NCBI RefSeq assembly: GCF_900585905.1
Contig: NZ_UTVH01000095.1
Coordinates: 124,001-188,000, forward strand
Direction of reading: 5' to 3'
Source of the DNA: Pseudomonas viridiflava
Lineage (GTDB): Bacteria; Pseudomonadota; Gammaproteobacteria; Pseudomonadales; Pseudomonadaceae
Length of the DNA stretch: 64,000 bases
Shown here: piece after piece, positions 62,080-64,000 of the stretch
Position numbering within the stretch: the stretch's first letter is position 1
How the letters are laid out: each line of letters begins with the position of its first letter
Made by a program: the position numbers and the translations under genes
Notes under the pieces: generated by a model
Told to the model about the DNA's origin: nothing
Database searches by the model: none
What the model saw: only the letters and a program-made list of their open reading frames with translations

Positions 62080-63543
62080 TCACTCAAAGCAGCTCAGCTG
62101 CTCGCATATCGCGCCTTCCAGTTCCATCATTGCTGACTCGATTGCCCGCTGCCGCTCGCCTATGACGTCTGGCGTTGCAGATCGTGCGCAGGCGGCTTCC
62201 AGCGCCTTGCAGCAATCGATCACCGGGTCGGCCCGAATGATCAGCGCAGCTCCCTTGATCTTGTGCGCCATCTGGCTGAGCGCCTCTGGTTGCTCAGGTG
62301 CCAGCATCATCAACGCCTGGCGATCCTCCTTACAGCTTCTCAGCAACTGCTCCAGCAGGCGGCGAACCATCTCCGGACGGTCTCCGGTCAGTGCACTCAC
62401 GCTGCTCATGTTCAACGCGGCAACCGCCTGCGTGGGTTCGCTCCGAGCCATTTCTGGCGCGTGTGACGGCTGCACTGGCAGGTTGTCCAGCCGATCGCTC
62501 AAGGACGCCAGCCCGATGGGCTTGAACAGGCAATCATCCATGCCCGCTTCCCGGCAACGCTGCCGCTCTTCCGGCTGGGCATTGGCGGTGAAGCCCCAGA
62601 TGATGCAGCGCTCCTGCTGGCGATGTGCTTCATCGCCGCGGATAGCCCGGGTGAGATCGTAGCCATTCATCACCGGCATATTGCAGTCGGTCACTACCAG
62701 ATCGAAGTGATCCTGCCGCCACAGGTTCAGGCCCTGCGCGCCCTGTTCCGCCACGACGCAGCGATGACCGAGAAATTCCAGCTGCTGGCAGAGCAGCAGC
62801 GAGTTGGCCGGATGGTCGTCAACCACCAGAATCCGCAGGGCAGAGGTGGCCTGACGAACGCTCTCCTGCTGCGCAGTTGAGGTTGCCAAAGGTTGCAGGG
62901 TCAGCACATTGAAGGTCATGTGCACGTGTGTGCCCTGGCCTGGCTGGCTGCTCAGCTGCAGGTTGCCGCCCATCATTTCGCACAGGCTGCGGCAGATGAC
63001 CAGTCCCAGGCCCGCACCGGTTCGCGGCTGCTGACCGTTGTCGTCAGCCTGCGCAAAGGGCTGAAACAGTCGACGCTGATCCGCTTCGCTGATGCCGATG
63101 CCGCTGTCTTCGATGCGCACGTGGACCAGCAGCTGGTCCGGTTCGCTGCATGGCTCCGTATGCAGGGCAATTCTGATCTGCCCCTTCTCGGTGAATTTGA
63201 TTGCGTTGCTGGTCAGGTTGGACAGGATCTGCTTGAAGCGCAGAGGATCAATGAGAACATCAGTGTTCAGCCCGCTGTCGAGCTCCAGCAGCAGGCTGAG
63301 GCTTTTCTGTCGGGCGAGACCATCGAACACCCGCACCACCGACTCCACCAACGCCCTCAGGTTGGCGCGCTCTGGGCTCAAGGTCAGCTTGCCGGATTCG
63401 ATGCGGGCGATATCAAGAATGTCACCGATCAGCTCCAGCAGATCTTTTGCCGAACTGTAGGCCACCTCCACCGAAGAGCGGTCGAGCTGCCCCTGATCGG
63501 CGCGCTTGAGCGCCAGTTCGAGCATGCCGATGACCGCGAACAT
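62080..63543 (-). pseudogene. Hybrid histidine kinase fragment (HisKA part - HATPase - REC - HPt), N-terminus missing
   Basis: The remaining 487 residues hold the end of the dimerisation domain (FAVIGMLELALKRADQGQLD..), the ATPase with N-box (NLTSNAIKFTEKG), G1 (DSGIGISEADQRRLFQPF) and G2 (TGAGLGLVICRSL), a receiver (ILVVDDHPANS, TDCNMPVMNGYDL, FKPIG) and an HPt domain (MAHKIKGAALIIRA). This is a BvgS-like kinase. The phospho-accepting His of the H-box, normally just before FAVIG, and all sensor domains are absent; upstream codons read YNTAY instead. The break is next to a serine recombinase gene, so the kinase was probably split by integration. Confidence 0.82.
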
Positions 63544-63587
63544 GTACGCAGTGTTATAATTTTGTCTTGATCCGTATGGAGATCGGG
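63544..63587. other. Putative att junction of an integrated element
   Basis: The sequence between the last kinase-like codon and the recombinase start is A+T-rich and contains no gene. Serine integrases usually have their att site directly upstream of their gene, so the crossover should lie at about 63540-63560. The other junction is outside the window. Confidence 0.5.
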
Positions 63588-64000
63588 ATGAAGCAGCAGG
63601 CGTTCAGTTATGTAAGGTTCTCGGCGAGGTCACAACGCAGTGGGGATTCCCTACGCCGCCAGACAGATATGGTTTCGACTTGGCTGCTGCAAAATCCCGA
63701 GTATGAACTGTCGCCGCTGCGTTTCGAAGACCTGGGTCGGTCTGGTTATTCAGGTGCTCACTTAGAAAATGCTTTCGGTCGCCTACTCGCTGCTGTAGAG
63801 ACGGGAGCCATACCAAGCGGGTCGACCATCCTGATTGAAGCAATCGACCGTGCAGGACGTATGGAGCCAATGGACATGCTGCCGTTGGTTTCAAGGATCG
63901 TGAAAGCTGGCGTAGATATCGTTACGTTGGACGATGGCATCAGGTACGACAAGAAGTCAGCGAACAGTAACCACCTTTTCTTGTTGGTCGCAAAGGTGCA
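63588..64000 (+). CDS. Serine recombinase (resolvase/integrase family), partial
   Basis: The frame is open from ATG 63588 to the window end (137 codons) and begins MKQQAFSYVRFSARSQRSGD. It shows the catalytic domain of serine recombinases: YVRFSxRxQxSGDSLRRQ with the active-site Ser of the SGDS or FS region, FEDLGRSGYSGAHLENAFG, and ILIEAIDRAGRMEPMDMLPLVSRIVKAGVDIVTLDDG. The presence of an N-terminal catalytic domain and the position beside a broken gene suggest a large serine integrase of a genomic island or phage-like element. G+C is visibly lower than in the neighbouring core genes. GGAG lies 6 bases upstream; an in-frame ATG at 63576 is an alternative. Confidence 0.8.
   Translation, partial: MKQQAFSYVRFSARSQRSGDSLRRQTDMVSTWLLQNPEYELSPLRFEDLGRSGYSGAHLENAFGRLLAAVETGAIPSGSTILIEAIDRAGRMEPMDMLPLVSRIVKAGVDIVTLDDGIRYDKKSANSNHLFLLVAKV

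Noticed and set aside
1..64000. tRNA or rRNA genes
   Set aside because: I looked for tRNA-like cloverleaf and TTCGAATC signatures in spacers and found none I could support; the element at the right edge is not in a tRNA.

Overview
The window is Pseudomonas chromosome. The gene content and order are diagnostic: oprI with its L,D-transpeptidase/tesA neighbours, crfX-cmpX-sigX-oprF, the NasST nitrate-assimilation locus, pyrD-rmf-rlmL, ppsR/ppsA and a 2-methylcitrate cluster. G+C is high, and several spacers carry the GGGAGC..GCTCGC / GTGGGACCGGC type REP palindromes typical of the P. fluorescens / P. syringae side of the genus. I cannot name the species from sequence alone.

Layout: (1) 1-4700, a MoxR ATPase, DUF58 protein and TgpA transglutaminase operon, then a CHAD protein. 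(2) 4.8-10.3 kb, single genes: a thioesterase, TatD, an MltF-like lytic transglycosylase, DoxX, a small gene behind a structured leader, and a PI-PLC-like protein. (3) 10.4-17.5 kb, greB, a YbbA/YbbP ABC system, TesA, an L,D-transpeptidase, OprI and a small acetyltransferase. (4) 17.5-24.3 kb, DAHP synthase, a thioredoxin-like protein, a frameshifted 5'-nucleotidase, a universal stress protein, cysB, cysH and pabB. (5) 24.5-28.5 kb, an orphan RHS-core protein and a three-gene operon of retropepsin-like protease, inactive transglutaminase/7TM protein and ATP-grasp ligase. (6) 28.8-35.9 kb, GntR-prpB-prpC-acnD-prpF for propionate use. (7) 36-42.1 kb, ppsR/ppsA, a hydrolase, rraA and a ZntB-like transporter. 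(8) 42.2-45.2 kb, crfX-cmpX-sigX-oprF. (9) 45.2-55.3 kb, nitrate assimilation. (10) 55.5-62 kb, pyrD, rmf, rlmL, dacB and yggL. (11) 62-64 kb, a hybrid sensor kinase cut at its H-box by the start of a large serine recombinase gene that runs off the window.

The most informative non-coding signals are in the nitrate locus. NasS (sensor) and NasT (ANTAR antiterminator) lie upstream of two leaders. Each leader starts with a close match to a sigma-54 promoter and carries hexaloop hairpins with A at loop position 1 and G at position 4. The 50.0-50.1 kb leader has the complete set: promoter, two hexaloops, and a strong terminator in front of the nitrate reductase genes. The locus therefore appears to combine nitrogen limitation (RpoN/NtrC) with nitrate-dependent antitermination (NasST) at two places.

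The strongest candidate for a mobile or undescribed element is the right edge. There the histidine-kinase reading frame is lost in the H-box region, and a serine recombinase reading frame starts about 45 bases away in lower-G+C DNA. This is the geometry of an integrated element with its att junction beside the integrase. The retropepsin/transglutaminase/ATP-grasp operon is a conserved system whose substrate the sequence does not reveal.
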